Origin: an uncultured Johnsonella sp.
GTDB taxonomy: Bacteria > Bacillota > Clostridia > Lachnospirales > Lachnospiraceae
Direction: 5' to 3'
Length of the DNA stretch: 64,000 nucleotides
Assembly: GCA_937927235.1 (NCBI GenBank)
Contig: CALBCM010000042.1
Coordinates: forward strand, 62,001 to 126,000
Shown here piece after piece: positions 1-9,391 of the stretch (positions are counted from its first letter, which is position 1; the number at the start of each line of letters is the position of its first letter). The notes beneath the pieces were generated by a model that was not told the origin of the DNA, did not search any database, and saw only the letters and a program-made list of their open reading frames with translations. The position numbers and the translations under genes are program-made.

Positions 1-565
1 ACAGCATAAGATTTTTATTTAACTGTTGTTTTCTTTCTTTTGAGATTATTACAGGATGTACTCTATAGCCTTCTGCATCAAAATCAATACGATTAAATCC
101 TCCAAAGGAAGCTGCTATTTGATCTTGTATTCCTCCTATTTCATTGCACAATACTCTTTCAAGATAAATAGCATCATCTGCCAATTTTCTTTTATCAGCA
201 TACTTTCCCTTAAGTGCATAAAAAGCACTTAATAATCCTACAGCAAATGAACTGCTTGTTCCAAGACCCGAGCGCGCCGGAAGGTCTGCTTCATAGGCTA
301 TACTTATTTCATGCATATCAAGCCATTTCATAGCCTCACGTACAGCAGGATGGCGTATATCGCCTGCTGTATTTGTTCTTTCTATCACACTGTAGGTAAT
401 TTGATTAGCATATTCAAAAAACCTTGGAAGATGACGTACTGTTAAATAACAATACTTGTCAAACGAAGTAGAAAGTACACTTCCTCCGTATTCTTCATAA
501 AATTCTTTAAAGTCTGTACCTCCACCAAAAAACGACATCCTAAACGGAGTTTGAGTAATAACCAT
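1..565 (-). CDS. hddA: D-glycero-D-manno-heptose 7-phosphate kinase (C-terminal part beyond window)
   Basis: GHMP-family sugar kinase. In the GDP-heptose pathway this enzyme phosphorylates C1 of heptose 7-phosphate in the cytosol. I translated the minus strand by hand: the 188 visible residues start MVITQTPFRMSFFGGGTDF, the usual opening of HddA proteins, and carry the GHMP ATP loop PARSGLGTSSSF near residues 96-107, followed by NEIGGIQDQIAASFGG. The start ATG at 565 has a strong ribosome binding site (AAGGGGG). It is the most downstream gene seen in the polysaccharide operon, 11 bases after the cupin gene. The C-terminus, and probably further heptose genes such as gmhA, gmhB and hddC, lie off the left edge. 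Other GHMP sugar kinases are possible, but the N-terminus fits heptose kinases best. Confidence 0.88.
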   Translation of the reverse strand, partial: MVITQTPFRMSFFGGGTDFKEFYEEYGGSVLSTSFDKYCYLTVRHLPRFFEYANQITYSVIERTNTAGDIRHPAVREAMKWLDMHEISIAYEADLPARSGLGTSSSFAVGLLSAFYALKGKYADKRKLADDAIYLERVLCNEIGGIQDQIAASFGGFNRIDFDAEGYRVHPVIISKERKQQLNKNLML

Positions 566-576
566 TTTTCCCCCTT

Positions 577-2085
577 TTATATATTTTTTTCTTTTTTATT
601 TATCAAATACTGGTTTACTTTATCCTCAAGTTGTTTTCTTTCAGATACGTTTTTGTATATTTCATTATATATTTCTTCTCTTATAGTTTCTATCCATTTA
701 ACATCAGATTTTATGTGTTCTTGTATATTGTTTATTTCTACTCTATCTGCAAGTATCATCTCATGCTTTTCATGAAAGAGTGTAGTTGTAAAGTCTTTAA
801 AATTAATGAAATTTTGCTCTATATCCTTTATTTCGCTTCTTATCTGTTCATTATTTTTATGAATAAGTGAAGATAAAGTTTCCTCAAATTTATCAATTCT
901 TTGCTTCAATTCAGCAATTTCTAACTTTATCTGTTCATTTTCTTTTATTAGAACTTTATTTTCCGCCTCAATAAGCTTCAAATCTTTTTCCCAAGGTCTT
1001 AATAATTTATTTGTAAAGCCAAAATCTATATTAGCTTCAGCCACTGCCTTAAGTTTATACTCCAGTTCTTTTATGATTTCATCTCTTTCCTTTACATCTC
1101 TTTCCAGGACTTCACTGTATACTTCTGCTTTTTCTTGATGCTTTTCCGCTGCTTTTACCTTATTTTCTTTTTGATGAAGTCTTTTTTTAAGTTCCTTTAT
1201 ATATTCATCTCTTTGGCTGTAGCTATATCCCTCATTTTTTCCAAGCATATGATAATAGGCAGACTTTATTTCTGAAAATCCATATTCTAAAAACCACTGC
1301 CCACTTATAATAATCTCTTTAATATTATCAGAAGGAAGCTCAAATTCAAATGAAGGGTCAAGGCTTTTAATATCATAAAATCCATTATCCATACATTCTG
1401 CTTCATTATATCTTATAAGCTTAGAGTCAATTTCATATTCGTTTTCATCACTTATACATACTATATTTTCAATTTTGAGTTTTAATTTTTTCTCACGCAG
1501 TATAAAGCACTTTACATATACTAAACCGCTATAATCAGCCTTATACTTAAGTTTAAACCTATTTTCATTATTGACTCTTATATTAAGCTTTTTTATATTT
1601 TTAAGTTCTTTTCTAGTTCCTGCCCATAACTCACTTACACAGTTAGGCAATTCATCATCATTATCCTTTTCTATTTTTTTTTCAGGAAGATTAATTATTT
1701 CAGTAGAAATGCCTGTTTCTTCAGAGGAAATTATGTCTTTACTTCCATCACTAAGTTCCACGCCTTTGGAATACATACTTACTAATAAACTTTCTGATTT
1801 ATAGTAAAAACTATGCACTACATTCGGTGGAATTTCAAACATATCCCCAGTACTGAAAATATATCTTTCTCTATTATTATCGTCTTTTTTCCAAACCTCA
1901 AGCTCCAGCATTCCATAAATTATATAAAAAGCTTCTAGATTAAGCTCATGATAATGTCCCCCTCTCAATGAGCCTGCTACGGAGCTTACAACATTGAATT
2001 GTGAATATCCTTTTCTGACAAGCTGAGTAAGAGAACCTCTCATATCTTCAAAATGAAAATTAGGCTCTAATATATTAATGAGCAT
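577..2085 (-). CDS. cupin (CapF/WbjC C-terminal type) fused to a beta-rich domain and a long coiled coil
   Basis: A three-part 502-residue protein. Residues 1-120 form a cupin related to the sugar-epimerase cupin at the C-terminus of CapF/WbjC: FEDMRGSL, then a metal-type cluster GGHYHELNLEAFYII and a second cupin motif PPNVVHSF. Residues 160-285 look like an all-beta domain I do not recognise. Residues 300-500 are E/K-rich heptad-like sequence, predicted coiled coil. The start is set by GGAGG seven bases before the ATG. It lies 13 bases after a reductase gene, so the pair may perform the epimerase and reductase steps that CapF combines. The coiled coil is odd for a sugar epimerase and might tether the enzyme to the membrane assembly complex or oligomerise it (inference). 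Cupin fold is fairly certain; substrate and the role of the rest are unknown. Confidence 0.72.
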   Translation of the reverse strand: MLINILEPNFHFEDMRGSLTQLVRKGYSQFNVVSSVAGSLRGGHYHELNLEAFYIIYGMLELEVWKKDDNNRERYIFSTGDMFEIPPNVVHSFYYKSESLLVSMYSKGVELSDGSKDIISSEETGISTEIINLPEKKIEKDNDDELPNCVSELWAGTRKELKNIKKLNIRVNNENRFKLKYKADYSGLVYVKCFILREKKLKLKIENIVCISDENEYEIDSKLIRYNEAECMDNGFYDIKSLDPSFEFELPSDNIKEIIISGQWFLEYGFSEIKSAYYHMLGKNEGYSYSQRDEYIKELKKRLHQKENKVKAAEKHQEKAEVYSEVLERDVKERDEIIKELEYKLKAVAEANIDFGFTNKLLRPWEKDLKLIEAENKVLIKENEQIKLEIAELKQRIDKFEETLSSLIHKNNEQIRSEIKDIEQNFINFKDFTTTLFHEKHEMILADRVEINNIQEHIKSDVKWIETIREEIYNEIYKNVSERKQLEDKVNQYLINKKEKNI

Positions 2086-2098
2086 ACATATACCTCCG

Positions 2099-2986
2099 TT
2101 AAAACTCTAAATTAATCTCATTTAGTTTAAGCACTGACTTTAATTTTGAATTATCAAGGAGAGTTGATAAAGCTCTCGGTGTTTTGAAATTAAAAATTTC
2201 ATTCCCGGCATTGATTGATATAGCTTTTATAAGATTTTTATCACAGCCTATATGCTCCGCAATAAGCATGCCTACATCATACTTAGATAAGTCCTTATCT
2301 CCAGATACATTCAATATTTTTGGAAAGCCATTTTTATAGTTTTTGATTAACTCTATAAGTAAAAATGCTGCTGTATTAAAATCAAGAGAAGATCTGTAGG
2401 AGTCTTTAAACATATCAAATACCTCTCCGTTAGATATTTTATCCACTATCATATCATAAAAATGTTTTTTATGGTGCAGCAAGCTTTTACCTATTAAGAA
2501 AGGATATCTTACAACATTATACCCATAACCTGTTACAAGTGCTTCAGCAGTTTTTTTCTGTATTCCATATATATTTTCCGGATTAAGACTATCCTCTTCT
2601 TTAAAATGATAAGCATCTATACTATTTCCGTACACGCTGTCTGTAGAGGCATAGAAAAAACATCTCACATTATTAAGAGAATTTAATATTTTTGAAAGTG
2701 CAGTTATATTTATATTCCAAGCAAACCTCGGATTTGCCTGTACGTCATCAGGCTTATGGTAAGCCGATAAATAAATTACATTTATTTCTCTATCATCAAT
2801 CTTTCTTACCAAGTTTATAATGTCATTATCATCAGTAATTTCACATTTGAGCCATTCAACCCTATCTTTCTCATCACAAAATTCTAGTTTTCTTGTTGTT
2901 GCAAGTATATTTTCCTTAGTATTTTCAAGTATATTCTTTATTATGTAAGAACCCAAAAAGCCGTTTGCACCTATAACCAGATACAT
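2099..2986 (-). CDS. NAD(P)-dependent sugar reductase/epimerase (extended SDR, RmlD/CapF N-terminal type)
   Basis: A 295-residue extended short-chain dehydrogenase. The N-terminus has the Rossmann signature GANGFLG at residues 6-12. The active-site region has STDSVYG followed by YGIQK, the YxxxK catalytic pair. The length and the absence of a C-terminal extension suit an RmlD- or CapF-like 4-keto-sugar reductase, though a nucleotide-sugar 4-epimerase cannot be excluded. The gene starts after AAGGAG, 7 bases before the ATG, and ends 13 bases before the cupin gene. With the cupin and the 4,6-dehydratase at 8314 it could complete conversion of a GDP-4-keto-6-deoxy sugar (inference). Confidence 0.8.
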   Translation of the reverse strand: MYLVIGANGFLGSYIIKNILENTKENILATTRKLEFCDEKDRVEWLKCEITDDNDIINLVRKIDDREINVIYLSAYHKPDDVQANPRFAWNINITALSKILNSLNNVRCFFYASTDSVYGNSIDAYHFKEEDSLNPENIYGIQKKTAEALVTGYGYNVVRYPFLIGKSLLHHKKHFYDMIVDKISNGEVFDMFKDSYRSSLDFNTAAFLLIELIKNYKNGFPKILNVSGDKDLSKYDVGMLIAEHIGCDKNLIKAISINAGNEIFNFKTPRALSTLLDNSKLKSVLKLNEINLEF

Positions 2987-3005
2987 ATTTTCTCCTTAAA
3001 TTTTA

Positions 3006-5729
3006 TTATTTTTTAAATAGTCTTCTATAAATAGCTCTTATAAAACCATAGCATGATTTAGCTAAGCTGTACATAGCTTTATTATTGCGTAATTTACTTC
3101 CGAACCTATATTTTAGTTCGCCAAGATCTCCACATACAATCATAAGTAAACATCTGCGTAATTTGCCGTATCTATTATAATTTAATTTTCCTGTACTGTC
3201 CACAGGCATTCTTGTTATCATATTATCCCAAAAATTATAAAAGCTTATATCATTGCCAAGTCCCATATCATCCTCAAAAGCAGTCATGGAGAATATGCTT
3301 CTATCAAAGGATCTTGAATATGTAAGATAATAATCAAAAGGTATACTGGCATAATAATTTCTAATTCTTATTTTTTTATTATATTTGCCAAAAATAATTT
3401 TCATATCTCTTATAAAATCAAGTGCTCCTCTATGCATATGATAGAGTGCATAATAGGTACCGGATTCTATCTCTGATTTTTCGAGTAAAGGTATTGCCAC
3501 ACCTTCTTTAAAGCTATATCCTATGCATGAACCAGACATTTCGCTCATAATAAGTTCCCTTGCTATTCCACTTATAAAAGGAGTAAAATCATAAAAGCAG
3601 TTTATATCTATATTTTTTTTAATCTGGCGCTGGTATGACCTGTCTAAAGTAGTATGAATATAATTTGCAGTCACATCATAGTTAAAATTAGATTTTAATA
3701 CAGACTCTACCCTTGCACTATACCCCATATCAAAGGTTGCACTCTTTCCTTCAAATTGAGAAGCAAAGCAGCTTTCAAAATCTTTTTTAAATTTAAACGC
3801 TTTATCTTGATCAAATAAATTTTCAGCAACAGCTTTTGATATTTTCATAAACTTGTCATAACTGCCTATTTTTTTATCAAAATCTATTCCAATATTTTCA
3901 CAAAACTTAGCCAGTTCTTTTTCAGAATTACTTTTTATAACAGGTGATATAACATTAAAGAATACCTTAGGTGATATATTATAGCCATTAAAGCAATTAA
4001 CCAGATTAATGAAATCTGTTTTTGACTGGAGCATTAGAGGTATAAGTGATTTTCTTGATATATACGTATAATAAGTATTTATATCAAGCTCAAAAATATC
4101 TTTTAATATCTCAAATGCCTGTTTAACTATATAGGCATCTCTTGCCATAAAGTGCAGGTTTTCATAAGCATTTTTTTGGATACCTAAAATTAGCCATCTG
4201 CATATTGCATATAAATGCATACCAAGGGCAAAATATCCTATATTATATGGATTGCCATTAAAATCACTTTCTTTATTATAAAATACAAAAGGATAATCAA
4301 ACATCTTATTAGCAGATAACGCCATAAGGCATCTTATACCTAAAAGCTCTTTTGCATCATAATTTTCAACAATTCCACATTGTGATTCAAACATGCTTGC
4401 AAAATAGTTTCCTGTGTAAATATGTATATTCCAATTATTAAAAAGTTCTTCCGCTCTAGGTAAATGAAAAGCTTTCATGCCTAAGCTCTGAGCGTGTTCC
4501 ACATCGGTTACATAATTATCACCTATATGCACAATCTCAGATGACCTACATTGAAGTTCAGTAAAAACTGCCTTAAACAGAGTTTTCTGTGCTTTCGTTT
4601 TATTATATTCACAAGACAAAAAAAGCTTTCCCTTATCATAACCGTTTTTATGTAAAATCTTTTCTATAGTAGTTTTAGGAAGATACATGTCAGAAATGAA
4701 TATAATTTCTTTTCCCAGATATTCTGCAAGCTCATAAAGCTCTTTTCCACTCTGTCTGATATAGCAATATTCAACCTCAAGTTCAGTTTCTTTTCGCTTT
4801 ATATTTTCCAGCACTTCTTTACTTAAAGAAGTAATTTCCCTGATTTTATCATAAATTTCATCTAAAGTAACTTCTTGTTCTTTATTTCTGTATTTTTCAT
4901 CTCTAAGTATTCTTTCAGCCTTTACTCTGATTTCTTTAAACCCAATGCCGTCAATAGATTCAATAACTGTATCTACATATTGCTCAAGTACAATAAATAT
5001 ATCAGTAGGGTATAAAAAAGGTCTTAGTATAAGAGTATCAAATATGTCAAAACTTATAACTTTAATATTATTCTCAGTTAAGGCTTCTTTTATATTATCA
5101 TAAAAAAGCGGATAATCTATCTTTACATACCTTTGTCTGAAATAATCATCTTTTGAAATATTTTTCTTTTTATATATATAAAAACAGTTTTTATGTGAAA
5201 TTATATGTTCTGATAAAGAATATACACACTTAGTTAAAAAAGTATCATTTAGTGATATATTATCCTTTTCTATCTGGTTAACTGCTTTCTTTATTAAATT
5301 AGCTTTATATAACTTTCCCCAGAGAACATCCCATAAAAAGTCCAATCCTTTTTGATACTCAAGATATTCCTCTATTTCTTTAGAATGCAAATTTAATTCA
5401 TTCTGGTTAAAGGTACGATTCGGAAAATATAGCCCTTCTATATTTTCTTCTAGGTAATCTCCTATTATAATATCTGCATCTTTCTCATCATTCAGATATA
5501 CTAGTGTTCTTAAATAATCCTTACTTAATCTGTCAAAATCTCTTATGAAGAATATATAATCCGTATTACTTTTCATAATTAATTCTGTAAATTCATGTAT
5601 CAAGATTTCCTTTTTTATAGTATGTATAATAAGATTATTATAGGTCTGATTTTCAATGAGCTGAATACAATTATTTTCTTTCTCAGGGCTGTTTTCAGCT
5701 ATTATTAATACAAGTATACTTTTATCCAT
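3006..5729 (-). CDS. glycosyltransferase-like / HAD phosphatase / unknown 'ARD' domain protein (COG5610-like)
   Basis: A 907-residue multidomain protein. Residues 1-205 resemble a GT-A (GT2-like) glycosyltransferase: QTYNNLIIHTI near the start and a DYIFFIRDFDRL segment where the DxD usually lies. From about residue 225 there is a HAD phosphatase with motif I FDIFDTLILRP, motif II FISDMYLP and motif III/IV HIGDNYVTDVEHA. From about 440 to the end comes a domain with the landmarks FMARDAY, SRKSL, DMGYSARVES and GYSFKEGVAIPLLE. That last domain recurs alone in the protein at 10920-12200. The architecture matches the predicted HAD hydrolases of COG5610, common in polysaccharide loci; the biochemical role is not established as far as I know. 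The GT-A part lacks a clear DxD and may be degenerate. Confidence 0.75.
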   Translation of the reverse strand: MDKSILVLIIAENSPEKENNCIQLIENQTYNNLIIHTIKKEILIHEFTELIMKSNTDYIFFIRDFDRLSKDYLRTLVYLNDEKDADIIIGDYLEENIEGLYFPNRTFNQNELNLHSKEIEEYLEYQKGLDFLWDVLWGKLYKANLIKKAVNQIEKDNISLNDTFLTKCVYSLSEHIISHKNCFYIYKKKNISKDDYFRQRYVKIDYPLFYDNIKEALTENNIKVISFDIFDTLILRPFLYPTDIFIVLEQYVDTVIESIDGIGFKEIRVKAERILRDEKYRNKEQEVTLDEIYDKIREITSLSKEVLENIKRKETELEVEYCYIRQSGKELYELAEYLGKEIIFISDMYLPKTTIEKILHKNGYDKGKLFLSCEYNKTKAQKTLFKAVFTELQCRSSEIVHIGDNYVTDVEHAQSLGMKAFHLPRAEELFNNWNIHIYTGNYFASMFESQCGIVENYDAKELLGIRCLMALSANKMFDYPFVFYNKESDFNGNPYNIGYFALGMHLYAICRWLILGIQKNAYENLHFMARDAYIVKQAFEILKDIFELDINTYYTYISRKSLIPLMLQSKTDFINLVNCFNGYNISPKVFFNVISPVIKSNSEKELAKFCENIGIDFDKKIGSYDKFMKISKAVAENLFDQDKAFKFKKDFESCFASQFEGKSATFDMGYSARVESVLKSNFNYDVTANYIHTTLDRSYQRQIKKNIDINCFYDFTPFISGIARELIMSEMSGSCIGYSFKEGVAIPLLEKSEIESGTYYALYHMHRGALDFIRDMKIIFGKYNKKIRIRNYYASIPFDYYLTYSRSFDRSIFSMTAFEDDMGLGNDISFYNFWDNMITRMPVDSTGKLNYNRYGKLRRCLLMIVCGDLGELKYRFGSKLRNNKAMYSLAKSCYGFIRAIYRRLFKK

Positions 5730-5751
5730 TAACTATACCCTTGCTCTCATA

Positions 5752-8286
5752 CTACTGATTCCAATATTTTAAAAATACCTCTCTTTTACTTTGTGCCTTT
5801 GCAGTAAATTTTCTTCCTAATTTGGTATTATAGCCTACTATACGTGCTATTCCCATATTCAGTCTATAATTTATCAAGTTTCTCAAAGGAACTCTTAAAT
5901 AAGAGTCTTTGATCATATCCTGTACAATATAATAGGCATGCCCAAGAGGATTGAAGGAAACGTTCTCTCCGCCTGCATTTCTAGTCTTAAGCTCAAATCT
6001 GATTACATCTTGTATGAGCCTTACTTGCATTCCATAAGCAATAACAGACTTTCTATCATCATATATATACCCATTATCAATTATAGTCATACGTCTTGAA
6101 AACTCAGTTCTTTTACCATACTTTACCTGTATCAGATTCATATAAGCATAATGCTCTAATCCATCTATAAGTTCTATAAAATAATCTGGTACAAATTCAC
6201 TGGCTTCAGCTTTAAACATAAACTGTCCAGGTGTTTCAGCTGCCCTGACATCTGATATCGAAGATAATTCGGCATCTGAATATACATTAAAATAATCAGT
6301 CCTGTTATAGTTATCATCACTGTCAAGAAAGAGTCTGCCTGCATATGAAGCATAAGCATCATCACCATCTTCTATGCTGCGTATAAGCGTTGTAATATGA
6401 TCATTAAACCATTTTTCTCTGGCACTTGTATTTACATAGTAATCATGTTTAAACTTTTTCTGAATCAACCTTATAGCATAGCCATCTGTCATACTTCTTA
6501 CTTCTTTTTGGTCAAAGAGTTCCAGAGATAATACTTTTATTCCATAGTATTTTGAATCAGTATATTTTTTTACATGTTCAGCAACTTTTGTATCAGCACC
6601 TATTACAAGCTCTATATTTTGGTAGTATTGAATAGAAATATTATGTATGACTATATCAAGCTTTTTTTCTATATCATCTTTATCAAGACTATTTAATATA
6701 TAAGTTACAAGCACTGTTTTTGAAATATCTTTAGCAAAAAGGCTTTCAGATATTACCTTAAATCTCGTTGAATGATTCTGTACTATAGTAAGCAATTGCT
6801 TATCAAGGGCAAACTTTTCTTTAAAAATTTTCTGCGCATTTTTTGCAAGCTTTAATGCTTCCTCTTTATGAGTTGCAATCCATTCATATTTTTCCATAAT
6901 CTGTCTAAAGGTATCTTCAGGGTCTTTTCTATTATAATAAATAAATAATGCGGCATCAGAAAAATGCTCTTTCATAAATTCATTATTATCAGATATCATT
7001 ACAGCCCCTGCAGCACAAGCTTCGTAGGCTCTATTAGTAACAGCTCCCGCACGTCTATGTATATCAGACGAAATAACTAAGCATATACCACATTCATTGA
7101 TCTCTTCAAGTATAGCAAAACCATCCCAAGGTATAGGATATTGATAGCATTTATACCCCTCCCAAGGTCTTAATCCTCCCCAATTTTTCATTACATCAGG
7201 ACCAAAAAATTTAATTTTTCCCGTGGCATCAAGCAGTTTAAATAAACCCTCATGTCTGTTCTCGCTATTTACTAATTTATCCCAATTCATGCCGCAGTAA
7301 AACATCTTAGGATTTTCGAGTTTTGGCTCAAGCATTGAACTTTGTGGAAATGAGGAGGTCAACATAGAAGTTTTTTCAATATCTCTAGGTTTATTCATAA
7401 GAATTGCCTTCAGATGTCCCTTCATCCCCCCTAAATCATAAGTCAAATAATCATCATTCATGAGATAATTATTTGTTACAAACTGATTATATTCACCAAG
7501 ATTAAGAGGTATCTCAGGAGGATTCCAAAGAGCATGATAATAAAAGGTATTTAACGATTTATGAGAAAGATAGTGGGTAGTAATAACAAAATCCAGACTA
7601 CCATCATCTATAAAGCTACTTGTCTTTTTTTGATCCTTTTCATTAAGTATATGTCCCCAATCAGAAAGTAATACACATTTTATACCAACCTCCTTGGCTG
7701 AAGTATTGATCCTTGTAACCACTTCAGATTCAGCTGATAAATCTCCAGGCCAAGGATTTATAATTCCCATTTTCATAAGCCCATTTTTATTCAGAGGTAT
7801 TTTATAAATTTTATTATCATAGGATACAGACTTATGCAACTCCATAAGTCTGTATGACTCATATTCACTGAGCTTACTATCCATAAATTTGATAATAAAG
7901 TCTTTAATAAAATTTAGAAAACCATTCTCAAACGTTACATTCCCTATATCTGCTGAAAATGCCCTGCTTCCATCTGCAATCTCGCTGAAAATGGGAGCAA
8001 TAGAATCTGTATCGTTCGTTTGAGCTTCAACCGCATCACCATACGCGACAGTAATTATATCTCTGGCATAGGTGTATTCTTTTGGTATATTCTTTAAAAG
8101 CTCTTGTTTTGTAATTTTTTCTAAAGTAAATATACCAAAATAAACATATCCGAAACTATACCAAAAATTCTTTTCATCATGTAATTCTTTCTTTTTAAGT
8201 ATGAATTCTTTAAATTTTTTTATACTTTTTCCATATTCATGCTCACTTTCAAGTACATTTATACACGCTATTAATCTGTTAAACAT
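5752..8286 (-). CDS. two-domain glycosyltransferase (CgeB-like GT-B plus GT-A)
   Basis: An 844-residue protein. Residues 160-480 look like a GT-B glycosyltransferase of the CgeB/Glyco_trans_1_2 type: the sugar-nucleotide end contains RRAGAVTNRAYEACAAGAVM, and then EHFSDAALFIYYN. From about 500 the protein continues as a GT-A-like domain (IHNISIQYYQNIELVIGADT, then RSIEDGDDAYASYAGRLFLDSDDN). I chose the ATG at 8286, preceded by AAAGGTG; a GTG codon lies one triplet upstream. It sits between the dehydratase gene and the HAD gene in the polysaccharide operon, so it probably adds one or two sugars of the repeat unit on the cytosolic face. Donor and linkage cannot be read from the sequence. Confidence 0.75.
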   Translation of the reverse strand: MFNRLIACINVLESEHEYGKSIKKFKEFILKKKELHDEKNFWYSFGYVYFGIFTLEKITKQELLKNIPKEYTYARDIITVAYGDAVEAQTNDTDSIAPIFSEIADGSRAFSADIGNVTFENGFLNFIKDFIIKFMDSKLSEYESYRLMELHKSVSYDNKIYKIPLNKNGLMKMGIINPWPGDLSAESEVVTRINTSAKEVGIKCVLLSDWGHILNEKDQKKTSSFIDDGSLDFVITTHYLSHKSLNTFYYHALWNPPEIPLNLGEYNQFVTNNYLMNDDYLTYDLGGMKGHLKAILMNKPRDIEKTSMLTSSFPQSSMLEPKLENPKMFYCGMNWDKLVNSENRHEGLFKLLDATGKIKFFGPDVMKNWGGLRPWEGYKCYQYPIPWDGFAILEEINECGICLVISSDIHRRAGAVTNRAYEACAAGAVMISDNNEFMKEHFSDAALFIYYNRKDPEDTFRQIMEKYEWIATHKEEALKLAKNAQKIFKEKFALDKQLLTIVQNHSTRFKVISESLFAKDISKTVLVTYILNSLDKDDIEKKLDIVIHNISIQYYQNIELVIGADTKVAEHVKKYTDSKYYGIKVLSLELFDQKEVRSMTDGYAIRLIQKKFKHDYYVNTSAREKWFNDHITTLIRSIEDGDDAYASYAGRLFLDSDDNYNRTDYFNVYSDAELSSISDVRAAETPGQFMFKAEASEFVPDYFIELIDGLEHYAYMNLIQVKYGKRTEFSRRMTIIDNGYIYDDRKSVIAYGMQVRLIQDVIRFELKTRNAGGENVSFNPLGHAYYIVQDMIKDSYLRVPLRNLINYRLNMGIARIVGYNTKLGRKFTAKAQSKREVFLKYWNQ

Positions 8287-8313
8287 CACCTTTAACTCAG
8301 CCTCTCTAATTAT

Positions 8314-9345
8314 TTATCTAGTCAAAAATTCTTCTCCGTTTTTAATTCTGTTTCTCCAATAATTAAGAAGATCTTCCATGGTTTTTTCATATGAAATTTC
8401 CGGTTCCCAACCCGTATGTTTTGTAAATTTTCTGCAATCTGGTACCTGTAAATCTGCATCTATAGGGCGTAGCCTTTCCTTGTCTTCTTCTATCCTGATT
8501 TTATCTTTTACAGTAGACATTGAAATAAGAGTATTTAAAGTATCCTTAACAAGACAGGTATACTTGCCGCCTATGTTATAATATTCACCTGCAATAGGGT
8601 TCTTGGTCACCAATATATAATACGCTCTTACAGCATCTCTTACATCTGCATAGGTACGCAATGATTCAAGATTCCCTACTTTAACTATAGGCTCTATAAG
8701 ACCATTTTCAATCATAGCTATCTGCTTTGCAAACGTAGACTCATGGAATACATCTCCGCGTCTTGGACCGGTATGCGTAAACATTCTTGTTGTCATGACT
8801 GTCATTCCAAAAGCCTCAGCATAATATCTTCCAAGTAAGTCTGTCCCTACTTTCGATATTGCATACGGTGATGCAGGATGAAATGGGCAATCTTCATCAA
8901 TGCCATCTTCAGGCTTTTTATCTGCCGGGATCCTTCCAAATACCTCAGATGAAGCACATACATGAACAACAGGATTATAATTTTTATCATCTTCCATTTG
9001 CAGTCTAATAGCTTCAAGAAGTCTGCAGGTTCCTAATATATTAGTATTAAGTGTATCCACAGGTGCAGTAAAACTCGTAAGTGGATAGCTCTGAGCAGCA
9101 AGATGAAATACATAGTCCGGCTTTACCTTGCGTATTACAGTTATAAGTGAAATCTGATCATTTAAGTCTGCATAATCAAAATATACTCTATCTTTATTAT
9201 TTACCCTGTCTATAAGCTGACTAACATTATCCATAGGGCTTCTCCACCTGCATACTCCATATATCTCCCAGTCAGTATGCTCAATAAGATAATCTGCAAG
9301 GTGAGAACCTACCATACCTGTAATTCCTGTAATTAATGCTTTCAT
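8314..9345 (-). CDS. GDP-mannose (or GDP-heptose) 4,6-dehydratase
   Basis: A 343-residue extended SDR of the GMD family, which converts GDP-mannose, or in the DmhA/WcbK branch GDP-manno-heptose, to the 4-keto-6-deoxy sugar. It has the NAD(P) loop TGITGMVGSHL near residues 6-16, FHLAAQSYP, the catalytic SSEVFG (the threonine of classical GMD is replaced by serine) and YAISK. RTYADVRD near residue 225 is also typical. The start follows AAGGGAG. The presence of a heptose kinase downstream makes GDP-heptose a plausible substrate, which the sequence alone cannot prove. Products could feed the reductase/cupin pair at 577-2986. Confidence 0.85.
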   Translation of the reverse strand: MKALITGITGMVGSHLADYLIEHTDWEIYGVCRWRSPMDNVSQLIDRVNNKDRVYFDYADLNDQISLITVIRKVKPDYVFHLAAQSYPLTSFTAPVDTLNTNILGTCRLLEAIRLQMEDDKNYNPVVHVCASSEVFGRIPADKKPEDGIDEDCPFHPASPYAISKVGTDLLGRYYAEAFGMTVMTTRMFTHTGPRRGDVFHESTFAKQIAMIENGLIEPIVKVGNLESLRTYADVRDAVRAYYILVTKNPIAGEYYNIGGKYTCLVKDTLNTLISMSTVKDKIRIEEDKERLRPIDADLQVPDCRKFTKHTGWEPEISYEKTMEDLLNYWRNRIKNGEEFLTR

Positions 9346-9391
9346 AAATTAAACTCCCTTTTTATTATTTAATATAAACTAATACAAATTG

